64,000 bases of DNA from Lytechinus pictus. Taxonomy: Eukaryota; Echinodermata; Echinoidea; Temnopleuroida; Toxopneustidae. The first letter of the stretch is position 1, and every line of letters begins with the position of its first letter. The stretch covers positions 11,765,103 through 11,829,102 of the forward strand of contig NC_087254.1 in assembly GCF_037042905.1 (NCBI RefSeq). Direction: 5' to 3'. Shown here piece after piece: positions 1-13,900 of the stretch. A program made the position numbers and the translations under genes. Below the pieces are notes generated by a model, which was given only the letters and a program-made list of their open reading frames with translations, did not search any database and was not told the origin of the DNA.

Positions 1-404
1 CACCCAGTGTTCAGGGACTGGCTTATGTTCGCCCGCGGGGCTTAGAGGCTCCCGCTTCACATACATTGTTATTTCGATGCTAAGATCTCCTTTCTTTCCG
101 AGTAGTGAGGTGCATTGGATATATAAACACAAGCATGTGTTTTCCATAGATAAATGGACCACCCCCACCCCTCCCCCTACCAAAATATGCCAGTTGCCTT
201 TTTGTCATTTAGACATGCAACTGAATGTTTTAATTCATTTGGAATTCATAGAAACAAGATGTATTCTGTACAGATATAAGTATCAACAATAATTTAAGTA
301 GTTGATAACTTTTTCAATCAAATGATTAAAAGCTGAAAGAAAATGGAAAAAAAATCATTTTGGTATTATGAAGAAGCTGGTTGAATTGAACATTATTACA
401 TCAG

Positions 405-720
405 TCATGATTGACAAATGTTGAGAGGATGTGAAAGGAAAGAAGAGTGACAGAGATGGTTGGATAGTACAGGGAGGTATAGAAAGACTGCAATCAATGG
501 ATTGACAGATAAACAAAGGAGAAGATGGAGAAAGAGGAGGGAGAGATGGAGGGGATGATGAGAAAGAGAGAGGAATGGAGGTAAGAGGAGGGGGTAGTAC
601 AAGGATAGATAGAGGGACGACAAAGAGTTCAATGGATTGTGATATATGAATAAAGAAATGGGAGGGGTTGTCAGGTAATGAAAAAAAAAGGGGTCTGGTA
701 CAGAGACCAGAAAATGGGAA
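405..720 (+). repeat. Polypurine-rich low-complexity tract
   Basis: A long G/A-biased stretch (GAGAAGATGGAGAAAGAGGA and similar). No gene is seen in 1-1213 apart from this tract. Confidence 0.7.
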
Positions 721-1213
721 TTAGGGGAAAAGAATCAATGTCGCCCTCAACGACATGAGCCAGGAAATCTCATTGTATTGTTTGTGTACTATTGAAAAGT
801 CTTCTTGGAAATCACAATTCAAAGCACTTTAGCTTGGACAGGTGTATTGCATTGTTTGATGTATGTCACGTGCATCTCTCTACACGTTGACAAAAGGAGT
901 CTTTTGCTAGTGATGTCATAGATTTGTGTGGGTCTGGTTGGAAGACTACATCTCAGACTGGATAGCAGCCATTTTGTGAGGGTCAGGGTTTGCCTTATCG
1001 ATCTTGGTCACCTGCTCTGGGGCTCCTTGCTTGAATAAGTCTTTTGGGCCGTCGGTCATTTTTTTTTTTAAGATGGAATTTCCAAATTTGATGATATTAA
1101 AAACGAAATTAATGTAATTTTGTTTCATTCTTGTTATTGTAGTTGATGTTGTGTATAAATAATCTCCCTTCCTTTCTCACCCTCCCCCCCCCAAAAAAAA
1201 AAAAAAATCGGCT

Positions 1214-1486
1214 CATCCAAAATGGAATGGTGCCGCCCCTTTAAATCTACATTAGAATAATAAAAAGTAAAACCAACCCTAATGGCGCAGTCACATTTCC
1301 CCTATGACAGCCTTTTTATTAATTTCTTATTCAAACCTATATATGGCTGGTACAAAAAATATTAAAATGGCAGTTTTTTACTCTCCATACGGCCGCCATA
1401 GGGAAAATGTGACTGTGTCATTAGGGTTGGTTTTACTTACTATTCTAATGTAGATTTAAAGGGGCGGCACCATTCCATTTTGGATG
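1214..1486. mobile_element. Foldback/MITE element with about 90-bp inverted repeats
   Basis: The left arm (1214-1306) and right arm (1397-1486) are reverse complements with only a few differences; the outer 45 bases match exactly. Both arms carry ATGGAATGGTGCCGCCCCTT. The spacer is 90 bases, with no coding capacity. Confidence 0.85.
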
Positions 1487-3221
1487 GGGGTGGCTAACAA
1501 ATATAGTAGTGTTATACATTCAGTGATTTCCAGTTCGATTTTGGTGTTGGTGTTACAAGAATAAGATTACCTTATATAACTTCAATGTCACATTGATATC
1601 TCTCACCAAATGGCACTTTCCTATTGGTGTTATTTGTTTTTGGTGCAGTGCTTATTTAAAAGTAGGCTCAACACCAAAACCAAACTTTAAATCAGTCATA
1701 ACAAAATAAAGTAATCCAAATTTAGACGGTTCCAATAGTTCTATAGATAACTATGAAACTACACATAGTCGTAGATGAATGAATTAATCTGAAAAGTAAT
1801 CTGTTTATCTAAGATGGGTTAAGCGTTTGAAGTGAATGGAAACTGATGACATATTCATTGTATAAACTTGGAGGGATGAGATATTTTTTAAGTTACGAAT
1901 TGCTCTTTCATATTCCGGCAAATTACCATTTCTTTTAAAAAAAGGGTTTTTTAACCAAAATTCTTGAGATCTGTGTTGTACCTGATATTGTACAAATGGT
2001 CAAAAAAGAACATTAAATATTTGCCCTCTAAATTTGGATTACCTTTTTTTTTAAACGCACTGTAGTTGACCAACCCCTCATTTTTTTAACCCCCCCCCCT
2101 CCTTTCATTAATATATTGATCATTAAAAGTCACAAGAAGTGGTGCCGCCCGTATTTTCACAATCGTCACCATTTTCCTGGATTAGCTCATTTGCATACCG
2201 TGAAAGAGCCAAACTATCCCGTACATTTCAAATTTACTTCCTTTTTTTTTTCGTTGGAGGAATATTTTGTCTATCTCAAAAATTTGGAAGATCTGAATGC
2301 AAGCGAATGAAGCGATCAAGCAAAAAAAGTTGTGGATAGATTCAGAAATATTCAGAAATAATATAGTATTGCATTCTTTCAATTTCCTTTTCATATTCCC
2401 TTCTTAAAAAGATTTTTGGGGGGCTATGGTCCCAAGCCCCCAGTGTTCTTGATCCTGTTGTAAAATGAGCTTCTCCAATAAATGGTGACGAATTGCTAGT
2501 TTATTCAAAAGGTTTGCATTTTTTGTTTTGTTTGAATACTGGTCACGTTGTGGTGGTCATGTGAATCCTGACCAAAATCTTGATAAATTATCTACTTCCA
2601 ATCCGAGAAGAAAACTTCCGAAGAATGAAAGTTCGGCTAACAATTTTTTTTTTACTGAAATATATTTGTATATTTTTTTGATGGTATATTCGGTATTGAT
2701 ATGATATACTTCAACAAAACAAAAAGAACAAACCTTTTTATGATTGATGTGAACTTCATGAAATTAAGATGATTTTTTTTTTAAGTGAAGTCTAATAGAT
2801 AAGTTAAAATCTATTTTAAAACCAGATTTTTTTATTCAATAGAATGTTTTGGTCTACTTTGACAGAGTAAGCAGTATTTCAGACTGAAATACATTTCTCG
2901 AGGTGGATTCTTTATTGGCTTTAATGACTGAATCAGTCTCAAAATGTGAATAAGATTTACCTGTAAACACATTTCATGAAGTTCACATTTTCTTATATTA
3001 ACGAAACAAACAAGATAATAAAACACATGCACACAGAGAGGGGAGGGAGAGATAGAAAGAGAGTGGGAAATCGAGATTGACAAAAATGAGAGAATTTAGG
3101 TAGATGGAGAGAAAGGGGATACAGAGAGATAGGTCAACGGAACATGACAAAATTTAATGGGGATCAATCAAGAAAGAGAAAAGGGATGCAAAGATCGAAG
3201 TGTACAAGGACAATTAATATC

Positions 3222-3813
3222 AAAGGGCATGTCCACCCCAACAAAAAGTTGATTTGATTTGAATAAAATAAAAAGAGAAAAATCAAATCAGCATAAAACT
3301 TAAAATTTCATCAAAATCGGATGTAAAATAAAGTTATAAAATTTTGAAGTTTTGCTTAATTTCACAAAATAGTTGCATGTAAATGCATATCCTGGTCGGT
3401 ATGCAAATGAGGTGACTGATGACATCACCCACTCACTATTTTTTTTTTGCTTTTGTATTTCAATATATGAATATTCTAATTTTCTCCTCATTGTCATGTG
3501 AAACAAAGTTTTGTTCCTTCACTGAACATGTAGTATCACCTATGGTTCAGTCAATTTGGTCTTTATTGTCAGATCGATAAGAATTGAAATAATGTATAAT
3601 TCAAACAATAAAATACAAAAGAAATGGTGAGTGCGGGATATCATCGAATTTCTCATTTGCATATCACTGAGTTGTGCATAAAACTGTTTTGTAAAAAAAT
3701 AAGCGAAACTCTAAAATGTTTTACATCCAATTTTGATGAAATTTTCAGTGTGTTTGTTTGATTTTCTCTATTTCTCCAAATCAAACATTTTCTGGGTTGG
3801 ACTTGACCTTTAA
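3222..3813. mobile_element. MITE copy 1, AAGGGCATGTCCACCCCA family
   Basis: About 590 bases beginning AAGGGCATGTCCACCCCAAC and ending in the imperfect reverse complement TGGGTTGGACTTGACCTT. Sub-terminal TTTCATCAAAATCGGATGTAAA also recurs inverted near the right end. A second copy lies at 50635-51228. Confidence 0.75.
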
Positions 3814-3820
3814 ATACAAA

Positions 3821-3920
3821 GCAGGGGCCGCGGAACGGTTTTCAAAGTGGGGGCTGAGCCAAAAGTGGGGGGCTGACCATGCAAAAAATCACAATTCTAT
3901 GGTCATTCGCGGCCCCTGCA
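3821..3920. repeat. GCAGGGGCCGCGGA repeat, copy 1 (short)
   Basis: GC-rich stretch bounded by inverted GCAGGGGCCGCG termini, containing AAAGTGGGGGCTGAGCC and GGGCTGACCATGCAAAAAAT. It matches the reverse complement of part of 45082-45252. It directly follows the MITE ending at 3813. Confidence 0.7.
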
Positions 3921-4339
3921 AAGTAGACAAAGCGGGGAAAATAAATCATTTAATCAAAAAATTTCAATGGAAAGGACAGTGTCACACAGGAGTATATATT
4001 CACACTGATAAAATTTAAGAGTCACAGTGCATTTCACAAGTCATCATGGACTGTGGAAATACAATTCTCACTGTTGAAATTCTCTAATATAACAATGTAA
4101 AGATGATTTCACATTTTTGTTCCACACTGTGAACCCAATGTGAACACACCGTGGAACTCACTGTGGGACACTATGTTCTTTCCAGCAGAAATATTATATT
4201 CAAGGAAACTCAGTGTACAAGGCAAGACCAAGTTCATTTAGCAGATCTTTGCAGATTTTCGACTGCAGTGCACCTATGTATATACGTCGTCAAATTTCAT
4301 CTCCGTCAAGACCGTCCTTGTAAATAAACAATTCGATAC

Positions 4340-4440
4340 ATTGAGTAGTAGAAATAACCAGTTGTCTCACGATGTATCGACTCAGTAGGAAAGCGATGTT
4401 TGATACATCGTGAGACAACTGGTTATTTCTTCTACTCAAT
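4340..4440. repeat. Near-perfect hairpin with 40-bp arms
   Basis: Arms 4340-4379 and 4402-4440 are reverse complements with one or two differences, centred on AATAACCAGTTGTCTCACGA. The loop is 22 bases. It could be a small foldback element. Confidence 0.85.
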
Positions 4441-5399
4441 CCTTCACCACGATGAACCTATTCCACATCATCAATTCGATACATTATGGAAAAGGCAATC
4501 GGAACTAAATGATTTGGGTTATATGGATCATGATTAATCCCTCACAAAAGTTCTGCAACTGGGTTAGGGGTAATACATTTCGTATTGATTATTTTCCATT
4601 GATGATAATATTTCATGGGATGCGCAGTCCTGATAAGTATGCAGCCAAATAAAAAGATAAAAATTAATGTTGCGAAATAGGTTCTTTCAAGTAGTGAACT
4701 CCTTATTGTACCGAGGACTGATTGAGTTTGAAAGTCCACAAATGTATGTTGCATTCACATTTGCATAATGGATTGAATGTATTTGGAATAACATTGAACC
4801 CCGTCATATTAAAGAGTTAAGAATATTAACAAATTTGAGAATCGATGTTGATTTCATAGTTTACTGAACATTTTAAGTTTTTTGAACATTTTAACTCCAA
4901 GCAGACACTAAGTCATCTGGACAACATACAAAGGACACTGCATATTCCAAAGAAATTGAGATTTCAGATTTTAAAAAATTCAATTTCACTTCCCCCTTTT
5001 CCCAATATTCAGTATTAATGCACATTCCATGAAGAAGGAATAATGAGTGGTTAATAATGATACAATTTTGCTTTTCATAATTGAGTAACAACAAAAAAAA
5101 TCCTTCAAATTTGAGTTGCCATGGTTTCCGATGCGTTCAGTCTGATGCGAGTCAAGAAATGATGGCCAGGAAAGGAATCCTTATTCTTCTCGTGTTTCAT
5201 CATGATAACCCTTTTTTATATTTTGTTGCGCTTTTCTCATTGTTTTTACCTGTGCCTTTTTATTTCTCTGAATACTCTGAGACATCCGCGCTTCCTCTCG
5301 TAAGGCTCTTCAAAGGCATGAAATGTTAGCAAACATGGGAAAGTTAAATAAGAGGTCACCAGAAATCAGAGCTTGTGAATAGTTAGATCCTAATCTAAG

Positions 5400-5760
5400 A
5401 GAAAAAAAGAAAAAATCATTAGACACAATTATAATATCAATACATAGAATATGGAGGATGGAGGGGGATTAGGGATGGGAAAATTTGCGATCTATATTTT
5501 TTTTTATAAATATTATATAGAAAAGAGTATGAATACTATAAAAACTAAAATATTAGCTCTTTTACTAGGAAATGTAAGCTATATAACTCAATTGTTATAT
5601 AATGAAACTAGCCTTTTTCAAATTTCATATTTTAGAGTGAAAATGTGTCTTACTTCTTTAACGTCACTAGACAGGGAATTCCAAATTTGAGGGCCGTAAA
5701 AACAAGTTTTTTTCGCAAGCGTAACACGATTTCTGTGAAAGTGGTAGATTTTTTTATTAT
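5400..5760 (-). mobile_element. LINE 3' fragment with RT C-terminal remnant
   Basis: On the minus strand, around 5706-5620, the sequence reads FYGPQIWNSLSSDVKEV then HIFTLK and a stop, the usual C-terminus of CR1/L2-type reverse transcriptase ORFs (GPxxWNSLP...FKxxLK). What follows on that strand is AT-rich 3' UTR-like sequence. The rest of the element is missing. Confidence 0.5.
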
Positions 5761-5932
5761 TATTTTTATTGTTATTTAATTTGGGGGGAGGGCTGGCGGG
5801 ATATCATTACACTTTCTTATTTACTTAATATAACGCAGAGGGAAATTCATGTTTTTATAAGCACTGCAAGAATTAGTTACATATATATTATTAATTATTA
5901 GTTATACGTATGTATAAATATATATATATATA

Positions 5933-6526
5933 CAGTTGAGGCCAAAAGTTAACATACACCCATGGAATTCAGTGAAACTTGTTAGCTTGCCAAACATCGT
6001 AAAATTTACTATATCTTCAGAAATATAAATACTACCATGACGAATTTGGTATCAAATGAATGAGCGTATTAAGCTCTTTCACATGATTGATATTTGTGCC
6101 AAATGTATTCTATTATTTGTTATTATATTTTCAACATCGTTTCATAGAAATATATAGATGTCAAATTTATGATTTATATTACATTTACTATTATGTTATG
6201 TCAACACTGAACAAAAAAATGTAATCTCAAATGTTTGTGTTGAAAAGTTACTAGCACATTTATGAAATGTTTTTGTCAAGTTTTTATTTTTAATTTCATT
6301 AATTTGTCTAAAATATGAATAATTTGGGGGGAAAATGACACCTTAATATTTTTCAGCTCCTGATGACATGGATGACAAAACAATGTGATGAAGGGGCATG
6401 ACATACTCATTTGTTTGATACAAATTCGTCGTAATAGCACAAATATTTTGTAAGATATACAGTGTTTGGCAAGTGTCAACTTTTATTTGAATTTCCTGGG
6501 TGTGTGTAAACTTATGGCCTCAACTG
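5933..6526. mobile_element. Non-autonomous Tc1/mariner-type element
   Basis: 594 bases with termini CAGTTGAGGCCAAAAGTTAA... and ...CTTATGGCCTCAACTG, flanked by TA on both sides. The terminal pattern CAGTTGA...GTTTACATACACCC is the known type of Tc1-like transposons. Sub-terminal sequences near the two ends (CTTGCCAAACA and TGTTTGGCAAG; GACGAATTTG and CAAATTCGTC) are also inverted. No transposase is present. Confidence 0.85.
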
Positions 6527-7066
6527 TATATAAAACCAACCCTAAAAATGGTATTGAATATATGTGTGTTGACGATAATTAAAATCGCCAATAATTCGAA
6601 AAGCATTTTGAGGTAATAAAATTCTATATAGTATGACTGACAATTGCACCACTCTACAAGAGGGTAAAATTGTTAAAAAGAAAAATAATTGTGATTATTA
6701 CAGACATTGCTGAAATTGTGTTTATTTCCTATGGGTATACCTTAATGACTGAGTCTGTTGTAATATAACTTTGCTAAACTACCATGGTAACAGGGCTCAG
6801 CAGCTGATCAAAAATCGAGATCTCTTTATACCATCGATGGTGTTTTCAGGCAAAAAAAATGATACAAAAATAAGAAATAAGAGGATCGCCCTTTTCATAC
6901 TGTGCACTAGAATTTCGAAAACTTCGCTATAGTAGTAGTGAACAAAAAAAAAATCAATATATATCATGTGAAGATTCGAATTGTTTAAATATTAAAATCG
7001 AACCTACATTCTAGGGAATTCGATCAATACTATAGGCACTTATCTTGAAAATGGCAATTGCTAAAC

Positions 7067-7630
7067 TTAAAGGGGAATCCAACCTTGGTCAAAATACGGT
7101 GTGGCTTATGAGGAAGGAGTAACTAAGTTAAACACAATGGTAAAAGTTTAGAAGAAATCCGACAAAGAAAGTTTCGTCTGTTTTAAGAATAAAATCATTA
7201 AGATTAAAAAAAAACGGCAATTCGGTAAGTAAATTATGACGGGTGTTAGAGAAAACTTTCCAATATTCGGTGTACTTAATTATCAGGGATTTAATTGTGA
7301 ATTTTTCCTCAGTACCTATATTCCACTGAAGCAGTACTCAAAATATAACACAGATAACTTAGTGTTTTATGACCTCATGAAAGAAAAAGAAAATTTGAAG
7401 CAAAACTTTTGAAAAACATGTAGTTTAGCCATATTATCATTGGAGTAAATGGAAAGGTAGACCTTGCCCTTAATCACAATAACACCATCAATGCGGCCAA
7501 TTTGAAGTCTCCGTAAAAGTTATTACATTTCCTTAATCCATAACTTTCCTTTGTCGGATATTTTTAAAACTGGATGTCACCTAACTGTTTGTCAATATTC
7601 GTTTTACATTAAGGTTGGATTCCCCTTTAA
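7067..7630. mobile_element. MITE with TTAA-flanked 20-bp perfect TIRs
   Basis: Begins TTAAAGGGGAATCCAACCTT and ends with its exact reverse complement. Sub-terminal GAAATCCGACAAAG and CTTTGTCGGATATTT are also inverted. The TTAA at both ends could be a piggyBac-type target duplication. There is no coding capacity. Confidence 0.75.
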
Positions 7631-7683
7631 AAAAGATTCCCTTGTGGGGGGGGTGGGGTATCCACCCTCATCCCTCAACCATA

Positions 7684-7911
7684 TACACTGCAAAAACTCC
7701 GGAATCTATATATGTCCACACCAGACAAGTATTGAAACAACACCAGTTTGGAATCAAACCGATGCTGTTTTAATACTAATTGATGTTGTATATATAAACA
7801 CATATCTGGTGTTAGACCAAAACGAAACTGGTGTTGTCTAACACTTCTCTGGTGTGGACTTATATAGATTCCGGGCTGGTGTTTAATCAACACCGGTGTT
7901 TTTACAGTGTA
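7684..7911. mobile_element. CACTGCAAAAACTCCGG foldback family, copy 1
   Basis: Inverted ends ACACTGCAAAAACTCCGG and CCGGTGTTTTTACAGTGT, with inner inverted TGTCCACACCAG and CTGGTGTGGAC. The left arm has lost a short internal piece compared with the copy at 51860. Other copies lie at 43590, 50294 and 51860. Confidence 0.8.
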
Positions 7912-10900
7912 CCAGGACATTATTAGTTACCACATACTGACAATGTTACCATAACAGTAGTTTTTATGCAACGAAGCCCTGCTCACGTCTCATCGTGACT
8001 CTGGTATAAGAATTCCGTCAGTCATGAGTCCATAATCTCTCACGGCGCTCGACGTCGAAGTCGTCGTCATCATCGAATTTGTCTTGCTCCCATCATGGGC
8101 TCGATGGATTCACTAGTGACTTGGTAGATAATAAATGGTCTAGATGTGTAGGTCTTGCCATTTTACAGCCGACACTGAGATGAAATCAATAAAAAAAAAT
8201 CACTTAAAAAAAAAAATTGGGGCTGATAAGGGGGTAAACTACAATTTTGCATTATCGTAATACGTGCCTCGCATTAGTGACTCTCTTCCAGACTCTTGTA
8301 CATTCGCAATTTTAGGAGAATGGACATGTTGAAATTAATTGCTGTGCTCCGGCATGCAGTGGCATGATTGCCCAACTCTAATCTCATTCCTGCAAACTGT
8401 TGCTAACAAGTGTCGTTAAAATGGTGGAAATTTGTATTTTAAAAACGCGATCTCTTATGAGAACATGATGTTGAGAACAAGAAAAGGAGAAACTTAATAA
8501 AATCCTATAATCTTTGAAGTCAGTGAACCCTTTCAAATTACACATGTATTTTTAGAGTGACGCAATGAGCCAAAAATATTGAGGGGGGCTAGATATGGCG
8601 TCTCACGTAAAAAACTATAAAAGTCGCGAGCGAGCGAGCAAAATTTTTGATTTTTATCACAAAAATCCAAATTTGTGATAGATTTTGACATGATATTCTG
8701 AAAAAAAAAATATTTCACCCTTCTCTCTTTCCTTTTATTTTCTTTCCTCCTTTTTTTTCTTTGTTGTGGAAATTTTGGGAGGGAAAGAGCCCCTCCCCTT
8801 CCCCACCCCCCCCCCCCCATCTGTACGTTGTATACACTACGATCGCTGTTTAGTTGCTTCTATAGCTAGTTCTACTACAGATACTCTTTTGGTCATTCTA
8901 CAAGGGGCTACAACTCTACTGATTGCCATGATATATAGCGTCATGTCTTGATAAGTCACTTAAAAAAAAAATTACTATACTTTTAGGGTCACCGTGGATT
9001 CTTACCTCAGCTTTGGGCATTCGTCTTTCGCAGCCCCCCCCCCCCCAAAAAAAAAATAATAATAAAACCATTATAATGAAATCCTATGAAGAAAATTATT
9101 ACTATATTTTGAACTTCTACAAGAAAGATATGACTTTGTATTTTTGCATTAATTTGTCTTATTTATTGAAGGAAACCTTCAATAACAAGCTTTGCTTTTC
9201 AGAAGGTTTCTATTTCATTTCATAATGTTATATTATATTTTGCTTTACTTTGTAACCTTGTTGAAATTTTGGAATGAAATAAATTCGTTATCAATCAATC
9301 AATTACGGTGAAGCTTTATCATCATCATTAGAGGGCACTGGGAACGATTTTTTTAATAAGGGGTGCTGGTTTGGAAACAAAATTACAAGCAAAATTAGTT
9401 TTAAAAAGGTTTTCGAAAAGAAAAAAAAGAAATATGTTGACAAGAAATAATAGATAATAAATATTGCGGTGCACAGCTTCCAAATATTATATGCTTGTCA
9501 TCACGCGCATCCTAAGCTCCTGAATATACTCATTTAGCCAAGGGCAGCAACGGGATATTTTGACTGTGTGAGGGGGCTACCTCATGTTATAAAGGTGATG
9601 TTATTTTATTTTTCAATCGAATATTTAGCAGTATTTTACACAGCCCAGACCTGTATTTTTATACACTTCTTTCCCTTTTCTTTCCTTCTCTCTCTCTCTC
9701 TCGTCCCATTTTCTCCCTTCCACTTTTTTATAACAGGGGGCTGGTCACCCTGCTGCCCCCACATTGCAGCCGGCCGTCCCGGTAAGCCATATATGAGTGG
9801 AGGGTGAAAATTTTTCATTTATTTATTTTTATTAGTATTATGTTCTTGGACACATCCACATCCATTGTACAAGTTTTTTCACTCTGTTAGCTCTTGTCAT
9901 TAATCCACGTCTGCTGAAATAAGAATACCAATGTTTGATATATTTTCTCTTGATCTAGTTGATAAATACCTATATTTAGGCAAAGTAATTAGGTATTTAT
10001 CATGATTATGTCTTGGCCAAAAACTAAATTAGATTTAGATTTACATTTTTTTTCTAATAAAAAAGGAAGTTTGTGGTTTATATATTTTTTAACTTCCACC
10101 AATAGAGGACATCACAAATAATGTTAAAATACAGTTTTGGTGAGCTCTGGTGGATAAAAATGATAATCCCAAAGATTGTGATGAATCAAGGATTATAAAT
10201 GAAAATAAATTAGTTTTTTTGTGATATTATAAAGAACTTTTTAGTTTAGTTTTTCGAGAGTATTTTGTTGCATCTAGACTCGGCTCACCGTCATAGTTGG
10301 AGACTATAGGAGGATCCACATGGCCTCTGCAAGTTTCAAAGGGATCACTGGCGTATAGATGGGGGCGGCTTCGGGGACATGGCCCTTTAAAAAGTTTCAC
10401 GATCAAGAAAAATAAGAGAAAATGAAAGGGGAAAGGGTGAAATATTATATCATTTTCCTACTATGTCAAAATCTATCACCAAATCTTTTGTGTATTGAAT
10501 TAAAAGATTTTAAAAAGTATGTCAAAATCTTTCACAAAATTATATTTTTTAATTGAAAAGGTCAACAGTTTTGTTCGCTTGCAGCTTTACAGAAATTTTG
10601 TTCCATATGCACGTCTGGCCCCCTCATTTTTTTTTGGGGGGGAGGGCTCATTACGTTACTGAAAGGGAAATCGTTTGGTATTTAGAGGGCACATTCTAAA
10701 TTAGATTGAGTCACCTCCATCCCCTATATCCTTTTTAGATTTATTTCTCTAGTATATGGGACATTAATCTTTCAAAGGCATGAAAGAAATTATTGATAAT
10801 TAGGGCTCAATTTACTTAGTTCACATTGATTTAGAGGTCTATGCAAATTGGAAAAGTACTGGAAATAAAAATAAAACATAAAGGCAAAATATGAAGTAAG

Positions 10901-13900
10901 CAAATTCATTTTACTTTCCAGAAACATGTTTTAGAATAGTCGACCGCTACACTCATTCAATGAACAAGGTTTTTCGGTTTTGATCGACACTCATTTCGCT
11001 TCATAATCACTGATAAAATCAGAAATTCACATTACTTCTCTTACCTACATCGTCCACTTGTTGTTTTGTCTTGCATGCTGAAATTGTATCCCGAATTGTA
11101 TATACAAATACAGGCGTCAAACGTTCGATAAATATACAAATTGAACGGTTTTGACAAGACTATTTGAATTTCTGTAGGTTTTCTTCCATTTTCAAATGTT
11201 GTTCACATTCAATCAAGACTTCACCGTGTTCACTGATTGTCGTTTGTCGTTCTAGACCTTTCAAAGCTCAGAGTTGTTTTCTACATTCCTTGCTTTCTAC
11301 CCTGTGAGAGTGAACTCGTTCACGCGCTGCCTCTATTATTCTGAAAGAGTGATTCAGATTTTCCCGCCATTGTGCGCTCGTATCGCCCCTGCGCATTACG
11401 TAACCGCCAAGTTCGGTGCGAATGCGAATGAAATTAAAGGCACCACTGAACTCTCAATTTCATTAAAAAGAATGATTTCGTAGATTTTGTTATCTCTTTT
11501 CTGTAAATTTGGAAGAAATGAATGTTTAACTTATTTAATCATTAACCTCCGACGGGTCCAAACGGGGGCTCAAGGGACCCCCCCCTAAATGTTGAGAATC
11601 AGCCATAATTGTCATCATGCACCCTCTATTTAAAAATCATGGATTTTGCCACTATTCAGTTGACCTAGGTAAATGATTGAATATTTTATTAATGTTATAT
11701 TATCATTATCATTATACAGATATGTATGTATTTATTAATCATTTTCTTTATCCCTTCCTCTCTTTTTTTTTCTTTTTCTCTATCATACCCATTTTCCTTT
11801 TTTTGCGCAGCTGCCATTTCGATCCCGGACTACTTCCGTTTTAACCCCCCTTCGCCTTTTTTTTTTTGGGGGGGGGGCTCATCCTCTTTCACTTTTAAAA
11901 TATTTTTTTTTTTTTTAGGGCAAGGCCTTATCGGCACCCCCCCCCCCCCCCCAATATATCCGCGTTTGTCGTAATCAGCCCAAGATTTGTCAAACACAAC
12001 ACTCCGTTGAGGTGGATGGCGATCTTCTACACGATCTATGACTATGATCTAAGGTCCTGCAGATAAGGAAATAAATTGGATTTTTTTTTGTAAGGATGCA
12101 CAGAACATGATACATCAAAAAGTGAACAAACGCCCCTGGACAAACGCTCATCTATCAAAATACAGTCATCTTACGACAGTGCGAGACTAGTAACCTAGTG
12201 TTTGTTATATGTATCTCTTTTTTTAGTATAATATTTGCCATTTTGATTGATGTATTCTTTGTAAATGTTGTTCATATTTACTTTTATCTCAGAGCCCTCA
12301 AGGACAGCAGTTTGTGTAACTGATGAGACCAACCTGATCAAATAAATCTGAAAATAGATAAATAAATATAATAAATAACAATAAAGCTATGGTCCTCTTT
12401 TCGTATCCCATTCAAAAGCATGCATTTGGTTTTCAAATAAAAAGTAAAATACACAAGTCAAATGACAGAGCAAAAATAAAACTTTGACCTCCTTGAAATA
12501 AACTTGGACTGCGCGCTCAAAGTCACCTTCATTGCTTAAAACGATTCTCGATTTCACTATTGATTTTTCTGTCAAGCAAATCGTTCTATTCATTTGCGGT
12601 GAGTCACACGTAAGTTCAGTCACATCTCCGTACCCGATCCCAAACCGACCGATGATATCCCATGCGAAACATAGTTATAGAATTTGTCGGTCTGGTTTCG
12701 GTCCTGTCGATGTGACTGAAGCAAGCTTGTATTGATCAAATGTCACAGCGTTGTTTTGCTGAAGAGCTTTTGAAACCGTGGGCGCAGTTCGAAACCTTGT
12801 ACAGTAACAACGATTTCCCATCGTGTTTGGTTTCTTTTTGCCTGAAAAGAAAACACGAATGAAAATAAAACAGTTAAAATTTGACGACTGACTTTGCAAT
12901 GTGCTGGAATATGAAGACACTCTGAATCTCACAGTTTTTCCAAACCTTTAAACAAATTAACATTATATCCTTAAATATGTAATTTTTTTTATAAGGGATA
13001 ATGTTCACCAAATTCGGCATATTTCGACTCGAGATGACAAATAATCTGCTGCATATACATGATATGTCTTCCCGAGCCGTTCGCAACGTCATACTTCACG
13101 AACAGATTTATGAATCGCCTCTGAGTATTGTTTTTTCATATGAAAACAGGCTTTCACATATTTTTATACTGCAACATTTTGCCGTGTGCGCATATATTAT
13201 GTTGAACTGGCGTATGTAAATAGAGGGGTCTTGGGGCCACCACCCCCTCCCCCTTTTCGACTGCACTAACGTATCTACTTTGCGGTATATAAGCAAGGGA
13301 CAAAGCGACCGAGCATGAAAATTTCAATTCAAATCTTAATCTAAAAAAAAATTGCATTTCCCCCACGCCATGAATTTTTAATTAATGAAAATATACAGTG
13401 CAATTTAATGATAAAGATTATTGATAAAAAATACTTGACAATTTCATTTGCATTTCCCCCATGCCATGAATCTTTATAAATGAAGATATACACTGAAATT
13501 TAATGATAAAGATTATTTCAAAAAAGTACTTGACATTACGAATTCGTTTTCTGTTTTATCAAGTTTTAATATTGGTTCGAGTTCCAGAAAATTAGTGATA
13601 TTTCAAACCCTAAAAAGCTTAATTTCTGGTAAACATTAGGATTTTGATTACCCCCCTTGTGGGTTTTTCTACGCCTAATCAATTACAATTCTCATAGCTT
13701 TCAAAATGCTGCAAAATCTGGAACCCGACCCCATGCCCGAAGAACATTGAAAAAGTAAAGTAGGGCACAATATTATGAGATTCTTAAACATGTCAAAGGA
13801 ATAATGCGATGGAGCAAAGCGATTGAGCCTTGAAATGCATTTTGATTAAAGATTCTAAAGACCAGTTCTATGTTTTCATCAACCTTTGGGAGGGGAGGTC

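Noticed and set aside
12541..12615. Leader exon of the Ig receptor ending at GTGAGT (12599) or GTAAGT (12610)
   Set aside because: Good donor motifs, but no promoter or transcript evidence; kept only as a possibility.
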